This document shows, piece by piece, positions 1 to 9,182 of a stretch of 39,180 nucleotides of DNA (within the stretch, counting starts at the first letter, position 1; every line of letters begins with the position of its first letter). Below the pieces are notes generated by a model. That model saw only the letters and a program-made list of their open reading frames with translations. It ran no database searches and was not told the origin of the DNA. The stretch is from Oligoflexales bacterium. Lineage in GTDB: Bacteria > Bdellovibrionota_B > Oligoflexia > Oligoflexales > Bog-1112. The stretch lies in contig JABSRF010000008.1 in NCBI GenBank assembly GCA_013215275.1, positions 1 to 39,180 on the forward strand. Reading direction: 5' to 3'. The translations under genes were made by a program, and so were the position numbers.

Positions 1-228
1 AGGCATCCGTTTCTACCAAAATATAGCGTTCTGATCACACATGAATAGTGGGTAGAATATTTATTTGGAGTTACCTAGGTGTTTTTTTAGCATCTTCCAC
101 CCTGAAAAAATCTCGAGTCCTATTTGTTTTAGCCAAGTGCCAAGAGGAGGATCAAATCCTAAAAAATAACATCGTCTGAAGAAGAGATACTAGCAAGTAG
201 ATTCCAGCTTATGAGATAATGGGGATGA

Positions 229-312
229 ACCAGCTTAAGCTGGTCTTAGCGGAGCGAATGCTCCGAGTCTATACTGGTGTAGGGCACAATTGCAAAATCA
301 TGCCCTACACCA
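229..312. repeat. cluster of three consecutive hairpins/palindromes
   Basis: ACCAGCTTAAGCTGGT (229-244); CGGAGC-gaat-GCTCCG (250-265); TGGTGTAGGGCA-14 nt-TGCCCTACACCA (275-312). Confidence 0.6.
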
Positions 313-460
313 CGCATAAGCCTAAAAAACTGAATCGAATTGCCACATATCTAGGAATTATTTTTGGAGAGAATATGTCTGTTGATTATTTTATGTGGCA
401 AACTCTGTGAGGCCTGAGTGGGACGTTAAGCTAGGCTCAAGCTTATTATTAATGCGGACT

Positions 461-922
461 TTAGAAATAGAAATATCCCCCTAATGCAAGAGATAGGCGC
501 ATTGCTGTGGAGGGGTATAGGGTCATACCTGGGATTAATGCTCCGAATACTTCAAACTTATGATTGGAACTTAGACCATAAGATACTCCAAAAGGGGTTC
601 TTAGCTCTGCGTGTTCCCCATGTCCTGGAAGCTTAATTCCAAGGCCAATGTATGCGTCCAGAAGTGTTTGGTCTAGTTTAATGTATCCACGAGAGACCCA
701 GTTATAATGGGCTGAAATGACTAGATTGAGCTCATCCTCATAAGTATACCAGCCTAGATTTAAGTCCCCATTGCGGTTGTTGCTTAAGGTTTTTTTTAGG
801 CTAAATCCATTGATATCACCGATTGTTATCCCAACCCCCCAGGTTTTGGCTCGCAAGCTCTCTGCCCAAGAAACCATGCAAATCATGAGCAAGGCGCTCG
901 CTATCATTTCACTTAATTTCAT
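461..922 (-). CDS. hypothetical secreted/outer-membrane-like protein
   Basis: ORF with N-terminal signal-like hydrophobic segment (MKLSEMIASALLMICMVSWAESLRA); glycine/aromatic-rich body ending in F as in small beta-barrels. Confidence 0.65.
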   Translation of the reverse strand: MKLSEMIASALLMICMVSWAESLRAKTWGVGITIGDINGFSLKKTLSNNRNGDLNLGWYTYEDELNLVISAHYNWVSRGYIKLDQTLLDAYIGLGIKLPGHGEHAELRTPFGVSYGLSSNHKFEVFGALIPGMTLYPSTAMRLSLALGGYFYF

Positions 923-1086
923 AATCCTGCCATTAAATCTCGTATGTGTATTGTCCTTGTTAGGGCCAGAATTCTTATCCTAGGCCCCTAAACTCACTGG
1001 GATTTTGGGAAAGCTTTTTTCATTGCTGCTCTCTCATGGTAAGACTCTGGGGTTGTTAATTGGATTTTACACTCAGTAGGTGAGTA

Positions 1087-1578
1087 ATGGACATTAAAAA
1101 ATTTTTACTAAGCTGTATTGCATTCAGCTCTCTTTCATTTGGTCATGCTTTTGGTTTTGAGATTATGGTCTATAGTGATATGCCTTTGGCTGGAAGGCCG
1201 AGCATCAACACTCAAGGCACGGGACAGTTTTTAAACTGTGGGGCTCAAAACAAGGTTGAGCTTCTTCTTGGTAAAATTCGTACTATTGTCAACCAGGAAA
1301 AGTACACACAGCACTCTGAATTCAAAGCAGCAATTGAAGAAGCAGAAAAGAAGCCAACAGCCTTCGCAAAGGTGAAAGATGGGTATATGAAAATGATTGG
1401 CTTAGAGCCAGTGGCAACCCTAGGCTTTTTGAGTGCAAATAAAGATGGCTTAAGGCCATACGCTGAAAACCTTAATGCTAAAACCCAATTGCCCCTAGAA
1501 AAGGGAATGGAAATTTTGGAAGCTTTACAGGTGGCCATCAAAGAATACATGAGCCGCAATCCAACTCAAAAAGCTTAA
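1087..1578 (+). CDS. hypothetical secreted protein
   Basis: ATG ORF with signal peptide (MDIKKFLLSCIAFSSLSFGHAFG); ends 3 nt from the convergent neighbour. Confidence 0.7.
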   Translation: MDIKKFLLSCIAFSSLSFGHAFGFEIMVYSDMPLAGRPSINTQGTGQFLNCGAQNKVELLLGKIRTIVNQEKYTQHSEFKAAIEEAEKKPTAFAKVKDGYMKMIGLEPVATLGFLSANKDGLRPYAENLNAKTQLPLEKGMEILEALQVAIKEYMSRNPTQKA

Positions 1579-1581
1579 TGC

Positions 1582-1983
1582 TTAGATGGCAATTCTACCG
1601 AAGTTCATTGGTACGATTTTGACGATACCACCTTCCATATGCAGAGCCCGCAGGCCGATGGTTTCGAGAGATGCAATAAAGACTTGAAACGCTTCATCTT
1701 TGCTCATTTTTCTAGGAGCAAAGATCTGCAGTTCGCGATTTAAGCTTGGATCCATGACAAAGTTGTACTCTGACCATAAAGACACTTCGATTAGTATCTT
1801 GCTAATATGGATTGCTTTGGGGTAGTGGACGCTAATCTCTTTTTTTACCACCTGCTCTACGACCGCTATCTGTTGCTTGTCATTTCCATGATTGAAAGGC
1901 TCGTTAAACCAGTCTTCTGGCCCGGGCTCTATGGGAGCCTTCTCCTCGCTGGGGTCGATATCCTCAATTCTTCGTTTTGCCAT
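1582..1983 (-). CDS. standalone secretin N0 (STN/GspD N-terminal)-like domain protein, no signal peptide
   Basis: C-terminal ~75 aa reads like a GspD/PilQ N0 domain (YNFVMDPSLNRELQIFAPRKMSKDEAFQVFIASLETIGLRALHMEGGIVKIVP); the charged N-terminus is not a signal peptide. Confidence 0.65.
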   Translation of the reverse strand: MAKRRIEDIDPSEEKAPIEPGPEDWFNEPFNHGNDKQQIAVVEQVVKKEISVHYPKAIHISKILIEVSLWSEYNFVMDPSLNRELQIFAPRKMSKDEAFQVFIASLETIGLRALHMEGGIVKIVPMNFGRIAI

Positions 1984-1990
1984 TGCTAGG

Positions 1991-2018
1991 GGTCTCCTCA
2001 GGTCATAGCTGAGGGACC
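1991..2018 (-). promoter_or_regulatory. 5'UTR hairpin containing the SD of the N0-domain gene
   Basis: minus strand GGTCCCTCAG-ctatgac-CTGAGGaGACC (10 bp, one bulge); GAGGAG lies in the 3' arm, 10 nt before the ATG. Confidence 0.45.
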
Positions 2019-2193
2019 TATCGGATGAATTGATCTTTTGTTAATTATCCAATCAAAAATCATTAATATTAATACAATATATTTTTTTTGTGGCGGAGCC
2101 TTAGCTGTATTTGTGGGTTCTGGCTCATCTTTAGCTATTTTTTGCCGACCTAGCAGGCAGGAATTACCTGTCAAAGTCCGTTAGGAGGCTCTG

Positions 2194-2802
2194 GTGAATA
2201 ACTTAAGTGTGATTTTTTTCCTTGTGTTTGTAATGTCTTGCAACAAAATTTCGGACCGATTTGGCTTTGGTTCAAATGACTCTGAGTCTGAGGAGCAAAG
2301 CACCCCCCATCCATTTGAAGTGACAGAGCAAGAGGAGCAAGGAGAGAGCATGAGCCCCCAAGCGGCGGAACAACAAGATCAGCAAGTGGCTCAGAAGGTG
2401 TCAGAGGGACAGGTTGAGCTTCCACAGCAGTCACAGCCATCGCCAGGCAGTGACACAGCTGCCGGGCTTGATAGCAAGTTTGCATGCACAAGCAACAGTC
2501 CAGCCCTAGTCATCTTTGATCGCGAGTCACAAAGTTTCTTTTACTGTGATCGCGGCACTTGGAGCCCGGCATCCTTGCCTACAGGCAATCAAGTAAATCA
2601 AAAGCAGGGGAATGTGCCTGGAGGATCAGAGGGAGGAATAGGGCTAAGCCAGCACTTTGTCATTAGGCCTCAGACGGACTCTTTCCTTTGCACCCAAAGT
2701 GAAAACTTTCCAAAGAGCTACATTTGCAGCAAGAAAGATAGGGTTCTCAAAAAAAAGGGGTATCAAAAAGAAGTTGAAACAACCCTGACTGAGGGTCCTT
2801 AA
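2194..2802 (+). CDS. lipoprotein with Q/E-rich linker
   Basis: GTG start preceded by taggagg; signal plus lipobox (FVMSC); low-complexity E/Q/S/P-rich segment. Confidence 0.65.
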   Translation: MNNLSVIFFLVFVMSCNKISDRFGFGSNDSESEEQSTPHPFEVTEQEEQGESMSPQAAEQQDQQVAQKVSEGQVELPQQSQPSPGSDTAAGLDSKFACTSNSPALVIFDRESQSFFYCDRGTWSPASLPTGNQVNQKQGNVPGGSEGGIGLSQHFVIRPQTDSFLCTQSENFPKSYICSKKDRVLKKKGYQKEVETTLTEGP

Positions 2803-2809
2803 AGCCTTT

Positions 2810-3160
2810 TCACTTCTCTTCTTCTTCGGTGTTACCATGAAGGTTGGATTTTAGAACCTCGCGCCAGTTTGGGTCGCGTGTAGGGTCTGCTGGAGCCTTC
2901 TCAGACTCTCTTGACTGCTGCCTGATTTGGTCAGGTGACAAGACCATGGTATTCAAAGCCAGGGCATGGATATCTTTTTTCATCAATTCGCCTAATGCCC
3001 GATAAACCATCTGGTGTTGATCAACTAGAGTCTTCCCTTCGAATTCAACCGCTGCAATATCCACCTGCCAATGATCGCCACCCCCGGTAAGGTCTCGGGC
3101 TTGTATTTGAGCTTGTGGGAAGCTTTCCAATAGTTTGCTTTCTAACTGTGAAGAATCCAT
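2810..3160 (-). CDS. BolA/IbaG family protein
   Basis: DLTGGGDHWQVDIAAVEFEGKTLVDQHQMVYRALGELMKKDIHALALNT matches the BolA family pattern. Confidence 0.85.
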   Translation of the reverse strand: MDSSQLESKLLESFPQAQIQARDLTGGGDHWQVDIAAVEFEGKTLVDQHQMVYRALGELMKKDIHALALNTMVLSPDQIRQQSRESEKAPADPTRDPNWREVLKSNLHGNTEEEEK

Positions 3161-3296
3161 ATTCGTCTCTTTCCTTTATCATTTGGCTGCCTTATTAATC
3201 GTCAAGCCAGCATTGGATAGGGGGTTTGGGAGCAGTAACTCCGTTGAAGCAACCGTCGACCAGTATATATAGACGGAAAAGCCTCCGCCGTTAAGC

Positions 3297-4292
3297 CTAT
3301 GATGACTGATTTGTGGAAGCTGGAACAGGGATGTTCGTTTGCGAACGAGCTTTTTTGAGAAATGCGCGGAATTCCTTGGTGGTGCTAATCCATCCAAAAT
3401 CTTCGTGAAACATGGCTATTTCAATCTCCTTGGCAAAACTTGCTGCGTCGGCAAGCATCTCGTACAAGACCAAAGTAGACCGGTCGGCGTCCCGGAGGAT
3501 GGCATAGCAGCGTGCTAGTAAAAGCATCCCGCGTTTCATGTAGCTTGAAATTAGGTCTCCCCGCAATTGGTTGGCTTTTGCTCTGACTTTTTCCAAATGG
3601 GGAATTGCTTTCGTGCACTGTTGCCCCTCAAGGTAGTAAGAAAGCCCGAGCAAGTAAGAGTCGACAGGTGTAAGGCTTACTCCCTTCTCAATGGCTCTAT
3701 TGTAGGCAGCAATGCTAGGCTTGATCTGTTTTTGTTTGAACCAGCCTCTTGCCTTCCGAATATCAGCATCAGCCAGAGAGGGATTTTCACTCTTAACTCT
3801 AGTCTTTGCCTTAGCAACAACCTCACTTTTGATTGGTTTAAAAATGTAGTTAGTGGGAAGTAAGCATGGGGCATTGATGGAGCCGTTGCAACAGCTTGAC
3901 GCTATATTTCCGACGATTCGATTCTTACTGGAGATTCCAGATTCGCATTCAATTTGGCCTTTTTTCACGAAGACTTGAATCACTTGCCCTAATAAAGCAG
4001 TCCTATCATTTAGTGATGTGTCTATAGCCCTTGAACCAACGACTTTTCCTGACATTAAACTTCCGGTATGGGATTGCAGGGTCGCCTTTATGGTTTTAGA
4101 GTCATAATGATTAAAAAAATCATGAGGCACATTTTCAGGGTTAGCAAAATACTCAGATGGATTGATCGTTTGACAGCTTTTTACCTCAATCTCGACCAAG
4201 CCTTGGACATTTCCTAGGCATTCTGCCAATAATCTCGGTCCTAAGAGCAGGCCAAAAAGGCTTATTAGGCTTATTTGTAATAATCGTCTCAT
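3297..4292 (-). CDS. secreted TPR-containing hypothetical protein
   Basis: signal peptide (MRRLLQISLISLFGLLLGPRLLA); TPR-like helices in the C-terminal half (KARGWFKQKQIKPSIAAYNRAIEKG...). Confidence 0.7.
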   Translation of the reverse strand: MRRLLQISLISLFGLLLGPRLLAECLGNVQGLVEIEVKSCQTINPSEYFANPENVPHDFFNHYDSKTIKATLQSHTGSLMSGKVVGSRAIDTSLNDRTALLGQVIQVFVKKGQIECESGISSKNRIVGNIASSCCNGSINAPCLLPTNYIFKPIKSEVVAKAKTRVKSENPSLADADIRKARGWFKQKQIKPSIAAYNRAIEKGVSLTPVDSYLLGLSYYLEGQQCTKAIPHLEKVRAKANQLRGDLISSYMKRGMLLLARCYAILRDADRSTLVLYEMLADAASFAKEIEIAMFHEDFGWISTTKEFRAFLKKARSQTNIPVPASTNQSS

Positions 4293-4440
4293 TTAAGGTC
4301 TCTACATCAAATAGAATTTACTAAAAATTTCTTTTTGAAATAAGTTACTCATTCTGGTCAATATTTCAGATTCTTGACCTGATTTCGTTTCGGATGAATG
4401 GGCAGCAAAATTTACCTATGACAAAAAAAATAATAAATTC

Positions 4441-4557
4441 AGACAGGTTTTGGCAAAAATAAATCCTTACGATTGAGAACCTGTCTCCCTGATTAAGGCA
4501 CCACTCGTCCATTCCGAAGCAGAAGCCAAGAGTAAGACAATCCGAACTATCGGAATG
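4441..4557 (+). promoter_or_regulatory. structured leader / inverted-repeat region upstream of the SH3 lipoprotein
   Basis: AGACAGGTT(4441-4449)/AACCTGTCT(4478-4486); CATTCCGA(4510-4517)/TCGGAATG(4550-4557); alternative TCCGA(4541-4545)/TCGGA(4550-4554). Confidence 0.35.
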
Positions 4558-4600
4558 ATGCTATGGCACATTCCCATATAAGGAAAGAAAGGTCATAGAT

Positions 4601-5263
4601 ATGAGGTGCTTTGCGACATTATTTAAATGTTTCATAATGATGCTGATCTTAATGCAGTTCGCGTGTTCTTCGGATGAAGGGGATCAGCAACAGGAAGAGC
4701 AGTTGGAACAAGACCAACAAGAGGACGAAGAGTATGAGCAAGAAGGAGAAGAAGGTTTAGAGGACCTTCAAGAAATTGGTGGTGATATTTCGGATCAAAC
4801 CAATATAGGAGAAAGCACTGGTGACTACAATGATGCCAATGCACTGAATAATATTAATGATTTAGGAGATGGTCTCAATGAGTTAGAGTCCAACTCACTC
4901 AGTAATAATCAGATTTTAAGTGATGAGGCTTTAGGAAACGACCTACAGGGAGCCTACGATGCAAACTCTCTAGGGGGTAATGCAGTTGTATCTCCATCTG
5001 TTGGTGACGCTCCTTCCGATAACTCTGATCGGGTGGTGCGGTATGTCACAAGCGATGGAACGCCCGTTTATGATAGGCCTGACTCAAGTGCTGCAAGCCT
5101 TTCTACTCTTTTTCAAGGAGACCCGCTGGTGGTTGCCATTCAAGGTGAGTGGGCAGAAATTACCTCAGGGCGCTATGTGATGACGTCCTCCTTATCTGAA
5201 AAAATTGTCCCACGCCTAAAAGGCGAGTCTTCATGGAACCCCCCTTCCGGGCCGCAGCCGTAA
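4601..5263 (+). CDS. lipoprotein with acidic low-complexity linker and C-terminal bacterial SH3-like domain
   Basis: lipobox MQFACSS; D/E/Q-rich tract; VVRYVTSDGTPVYDRPDSSAASLSTLFQGDPLVVAIQGEWAEITSGRYVMTSSL resembles SH3b. Confidence 0.7.
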   Translation: MRCFATLFKCFIMMLILMQFACSSDEGDQQQEEQLEQDQQEDEEYEQEGEEGLEDLQEIGGDISDQTNIGESTGDYNDANALNNINDLGDGLNELESNSLSNNQILSDEALGNDLQGAYDANSLGGNAVVSPSVGDAPSDNSDRVVRYVTSDGTPVYDRPDSSAASLSTLFQGDPLVVAIQGEWAEITSGRYVMTSSLSEKIVPRLKGESSWNPPSGPQP

Positions 5264-5303
5264 TAGGAATGATTTGTAGTTCATCGTCCTCTGATCCTGC
5301 GCT

Positions 5304-6116
5304 ATGATCGAAAAAGCTTATGGTAAGGAGGCTCCTTTGAATCAAACCACTACCGATAAATTACCTGGTGTCCAAGTTCTGACTGGGTGGGGAAGCTACG
5401 TTTTATTTTGTGTCGAAACCATGCGTAGGATTTTCTTTCCACCTGTATCAATCAAGCTCTTAGTCAAGCAAATGGAGTTTGTTGGAGTTCATAGTTTCTG
5501 GGTCATTGTTTTGGCTTCCATTATGATTGGAGCCGTTTTTGGTATCCAATTTGGCTCAATTTTTAGAATCTTTGGGGCAGAATCTATGATTGGTGCAGCA
5601 GCGTCCTTTGCGTTATCTAAAGAGTTGGCCCCAGTCATCGGATCTTTTTTAGTCACAGGTCGCTCTGGTTCTGCTATGGCAGCTGAGACTGCTACCATGA
5701 AGGTCAACGAGCAGATTGATGCAATGAAAGTCATGGCAGTTAATCCTATTGGCTACCTCGCTTCTCCCCGTGTTTTGGCATCCATGATCATGATGCCACT
5801 GCTATGTAGCTTTTTTATTATTTGTGGCACCCTGTCCTGCTTTGTCATTGGGGTGATGATTTTTGATGTGGATGTGGGAATTTTTATCGATAAAATTCGA
5901 TGGATTAGCAAACCTATTCATATTATTCAGGGCCTCCAAAAAGCGGTTATTTTTGGGGCAATTTTTTCAACGGTAGGGTGTTATAAGGGTTTTCATGCTG
6001 GGGGAGGAGCCAAGGGAGTTGGCAAAGCAACCACTGAGGCAGTGGTGGTATCGTTAGTTGCAATTCTTCTCGTGGACTTTGTTATAAGCTATTATCAGCT
6101 AGAAAATGTGCTTTAA
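5304..6116 (+). CDS. mlaE: MlaE-family ABC transporter permease
   Basis: family motifs GAVFGIQFGSIFRIFGAESMIGAAASFALSKELAPVIGSFLVTGRSGSAMAAETATMKVNEQIDAMKVMAVNPIGYLASPRVLA. Confidence 0.88.
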   Translation: MIEKAYGKEAPLNQTTTDKLPGVQVLTGWGSYVLFCVETMRRIFFPPVSIKLLVKQMEFVGVHSFWVIVLASIMIGAVFGIQFGSIFRIFGAESMIGAAASFALSKELAPVIGSFLVTGRSGSAMAAETATMKVNEQIDAMKVMAVNPIGYLASPRVLASMIMMPLLCSFFIICGTLSCFVIGVMIFDVDVGIFIDKIRWISKPIHIIQGLQKAVIFGAIFSTVGCYKGFHAGGGAKGVGKATTEAVVVSLVAILLVDFVISYYQLENVL

Positions 6117-7195
6117 ACTTCTGAGCGTAAAATCTGGATGATCGTGTCGGAAGAGTTACCTAGCTGAAGCTTTCTTTGTTTGTTTTTCATCTGCTCAGCA
6201 GCCTTGGTCAGGTCTGTCATTTCAGAAAGTAGATTCTCACCTGAGAGTGCTTTCTCTCGCAGTACCTTTGCCCACCCTTCTTTGGCAAAACTGTTAGCGT
6301 TCAGGATCTGATCACCCCGACTCCCTGCTTCTAAGGGAATTAAGAGCATTGGCTTATGTAGGGCTAGGAATTCAAAAATTGAGTTTGCTCCAGCGCGAGC
6401 AATGACAAAATCGGTAATTGCAAAAATATCCTTTAACTCTTCCCCAAGAAAGGTGAAGGCCTGGTAATCAGGGTGTTGAAAATCGATGCCCTTACCTTTA
6501 CCGGTAATGTGAACAATTCGGTAGTCTTCTATGAGGGTGTCGATGCATTCTTTAAGGGCTTGGTTGATTTTTAACGCTCCCAGGCTTCCTCCCATCACTA
6601 AGATGATGGGTTTTTCACTCTTTTCAGAAAACCCACACACCTTGTATCCTCGGCCAGGGTCTCCGGTGAACAACTCTCGGCGTATAGGAGTGCCCGTATA
6701 GATTGCTTTATCAGAGGGTAGGTGCCTTGCTGTTTCGGGGAAGGAGTAAAGAATCTTTTTAGCAAACCTAAGGATAATTCTATTGGCTAGACCTGGGGTT
6801 TGATCTGATTCGTGGGTAATCACAGGAATTTTCAGCAACCAAGCTGCAAAGGTTACAGGCACACTGACAAATCCACCTTTGCTGAATACAAGGTTAGGCT
6901 TAATCCAGATCAGGAGGAAAAGGGATTGAATGCAACCAAGTGCTACCTTAAAAAAGTCGCTAAAATTCTTGAGCGAAAAGTACCTTCGCAGTTTACCTGC
7001 TGCGATGGTTTTGAATTTTATGCCACTTTTTCCAATTAGCTCTCGTTCTATTCCATTGGAGCCAAGGTACACTAAGTCCCATTTTTCTTGGCGTAGAAAG
7101 GGCAATAAAGCGATATGAGGTATGACGTGACCTGCAGTGCCTCCGCCAGTTAAGACTATTTTCTTACGCTTGTGATTCATCGTCAATAACTCCAA
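6113..7195 (-). CDS. murG: UDP-N-acetylglucosamine--N-acetylmuramyl-(pentapeptide) pyrophosphoryl-undecaprenol GlcNAc transferase
   Basis: GGGTAGHVIPHIAL N-terminal motif; GGSLGALKIN; DFVIARAGANSIFEFLALHKPMLLIPL; start may be the internal M (MNHKRKK). Confidence 0.93.
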   Translation of the reverse strand: MELLTMNHKRKKIVLTGGGTAGHVIPHIALLPFLRQEKWDLVYLGSNGIERELIGKSGIKFKTIAAGKLRRYFSLKNFSDFFKVALGCIQSLFLLIWIKPNLVFSKGGFVSVPVTFAAWLLKIPVITHESDQTPGLANRIILRFAKKILYSFPETARHLPSDKAIYTGTPIRRELFTGDPGRGYKVCGFSEKSEKPIILVMGGSLGALKINQALKECIDTLIEDYRIVHITGKGKGIDFQHPDYQAFTFLGEELKDIFAITDFVIARAGANSIFEFLALHKPMLLIPLEAGSRGDQILNANSFAKEGWAKVLREKALSGENLLSEMTDLTKAAEQMKNKQRKLQLGNSSDTIIQILRSEV

Positions 7196-7213
7196 GATCC
7201 TTTTTGACTTTTC

Positions 7214-8203
7214 TCATACTAAATGGCATGCAACTAGGTGAGGTTTTTTATCCGTGCCTAAGTCCCTTAATTTAGGGGCTTCTTGCTTACAGCGTTCCGT
7301 GGCGTGTGGGCAGCGGGTATGAAAATGACAACCCTTGGGTGGATTCATTGGGCTTGGGACATCACCCACTAAAACGTTTTTATGCTCGGTTCTGCGTGAC
7401 TCATCAAAACTAGGGATTGGGATAGCATTGATCAGTGCCTGGGTGTAAGGGTGCAATGGACGTTCATAAAGCTCAACACTTTCCGTATACTCTACGATAC
7501 GTCCAAGGTACATAACGGCAACGTAATTGCTGATATGCTCAATCACAGCCAAATCATGAGCAATAAACAGGTAGGACAAGCCAAACTTGCTCCTCAGATC
7601 AGAGAGTAAGTTTAAGATCTGCGATTGTATCGATACGTCCAGAGCACTCACAGGCTCATCGGCGATGATTAATTGTGGCTCCAAAGCCAAAGCCCTTGCT
7701 ATTCCAATCCTTTGTCTTTGGCCACCGGAAAACTCATGGGGGTAACGATCTTGGGTTTCTTTTCCAAGGCCTACGAGTTCGAGGAGCTGTTCTAACTTAA
7801 TTTGCTGCTCTTTTTTAGTGCCTATGTTGTGGATGATGAATGGTTCTTTCAAGATCGAACCGACCGTCATCCTTGGGTTGAGTGAAGAGAAGGGGTCTTG
7901 GAAGATGATTTGCATATTGCGTCGTTCGCTACGCAACTCTTTCATCGGAAGAGAGGTGATGTCTTTTCCTTTGAAGATGATCTTACCACCACTTGGTTCG
8001 TATAGCCTAAGAGCTGTTTTTCCAAGAGTTGATTTACCACAACCAGACTCTCCCACTAATCCGAGTGTCTCCCCTTTCCTGATTTTTAGACTAACTCCGT
8101 CAACAGCATAGACTTGGCCTACTGTTTTACTAAAAAAACCACCTTTGATAGGGAAGTATTTCTGAAGATTTTGTAGTTCTAGTAGGATTTCCGACATGTT
8201 CAA
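7214..8203 (-). CDS. oppF: oligopeptide/dipeptide ABC transporter ATPase (OppF/DppF type)
   Basis: Walker [13 protein letters not shown]; signature [15 protein letters not shown]; Walker B IADEP; C-terminal oligopeptide extension with [14 protein letters not shown]. Confidence 0.9.
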   Translation of the reverse strand: MNMSEILLELQNLQKYFPIKGGFFSKTVGQVYAVDGVSLKIRKGETLGLVGESGCGKSTLGKTALRLYEPSGGKIIFKGKDITSLPMKELRSERRNMQIIFQDPFSSLNPRMTVGSILKEPFIIHNIGTKKEQQIKLEQLLELVGLGKETQDRYPHEFSGGQRQRIGIARALALEPQLIIADEPVSALDVSIQSQILNLLSDLRSKFGLSYLFIAHDLAVIEHISNYVAVMYLGRIVEYTESVELYERPLHPYTQALINAIPIPSFDESRRTEHKNVLVGDVPSPMNPPKGCHFHTRCPHATERCKQEAPKLRDLGTDKKPHLVACHLV

Positions 8204-9174
8204 TCCTTTTCATAGAGCAAACAAGAAACTTCTCTTTCGCTCGAAATTGCGACCGGTTTAGGAACGACTTCTGCACACTTGCTCATTGCCTTTGGGCAAC
8301 GTTCTCTGAATCGACACCCTTTTGGAAGAGCACTTAAATTGGGAACCACCCCTTCAATGGTAGAAAGCCTACTCTGATGCTCTCCAAGCTTTGGAATTGA
8401 GTTCAGCAAACCTTGAGTGTATGGGTGCTTAGGGTCCAAGAAGATATCTTTGACGGGGGCTTTTTCGATGATTTGGCCTGCATACATGACGATGACGTAG
8501 TCACAGAGTTCTGCAACCACTCCCATATCATGGGTAATCATCAAAATAGCCATTCCCAATTCTTTTTGTAAGCTAACCATAAGAGAAAGAATCTGAGCTT
8601 GAATCGTAACATCCAAGGCTGTGGTTGGCTCATCAGCAATCAAAAGGTGTGGCTGGCAAGCAAGGGCCATTCCAATCATGATTCTTTGCCTCATACCTCC
8701 AGATAACTGATGGGGGTACTCCTGCATACGCTTTTCCGGAGCTGGGATGTTAACTAGCTTGAGCATCTCAATGGACTTTGCAGTCGCATCCTGGGTATTG
8801 AGTTTCTGGTGAACCTTAAAAACCTCATTCATTTGGTTACCGATGGTGAAAACCGGATTTAAGCTGGTCATTGGTTCTTGGAATATCATGCCGATCTCAT
8901 TGCCCCGGATGCCCCGCATGGCTTCCGGCGACAATTTGAGCAAATCCTGTTCTTTATAGACAACCGTGCCTGACTCGATTTGGCCAGGAGGAGATTCAAT
9001 GAGACGTAAAATCGACAAAGCGGTAACGCTTTTACCACAGCCTGATTCACCAACAATAGCAACGGTTTGCTTTTCTTTGATGCTAAAGCTTACTTGGTCC
9101 ACTGCCCTTAGGCTACCATGATCATTTTTAAATGAGGTCACCAAGTTTTTAACTTCTAACAAGCTTGCAGTCAC
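8200..9174 (-). CDS. oppD: oligopeptide/dipeptide ABC transporter ATPase (OppD/DppD type)
   Basis: Walker [53 protein letters not shown]; 4-nt overlap with oppF. Confidence 0.9.
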   Translation of the reverse strand: MTASLLEVKNLVTSFKNDHGSLRAVDQVSFSIKEKQTVAIVGESGCGKSVTALSILRLIESPPGQIESGTVVYKEQDLLKLSPEAMRGIRGNEIGMIFQEPMTSLNPVFTIGNQMNEVFKVHQKLNTQDATAKSIEMLKLVNIPAPEKRMQEYPHQLSGGMRQRIMIGMALACQPHLLIADEPTTALDVTIQAQILSLMVSLQKELGMAILMITHDMGVVAELCDYVIVMYAGQIIEKAPVKDIFLDPKHPYTQGLLNSIPKLGEHQSRLSTIEGVVPNLSALPKGCRFRERCPKAMSKCAEVVPKPVAISSEREVSCLLYEKD

Positions 9175-9182
9175 ATTCTCAC

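Noticed and set aside
219-410. 63-aa ORF at the left end
   Set aside because: Overlaps the three-hairpin cluster, has no family signature and no clear SD; hairpins explain the sequence better.
1245-1559. 104-aa minus ORF
   Set aside because: Lies inside the signal-peptide-bearing ORF 1087-1578; composition looks like an antisense shadow.
2062-2073. ATTAATATTAAT palindrome
   Set aside because: AT-only palindrome in an AT-rich promoter region; likely by chance.
2171-2491. 106-aa minus ORF
   Set aside because: Antisense to the lipoprotein 2194-2802, which has an SD and a lipobox.
3272-3289. hairpin just downstream of the TPR gene stop as intrinsic terminator
   Set aside because: 6-bp stem with one G-U on the minus strand and no U tract (TATATATA follows); too weak.
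3179-3397. 72-aa minus ORF
   Set aside because: Out-of-frame overlap with the end of the TPR protein 3297-4292; no supporting features.
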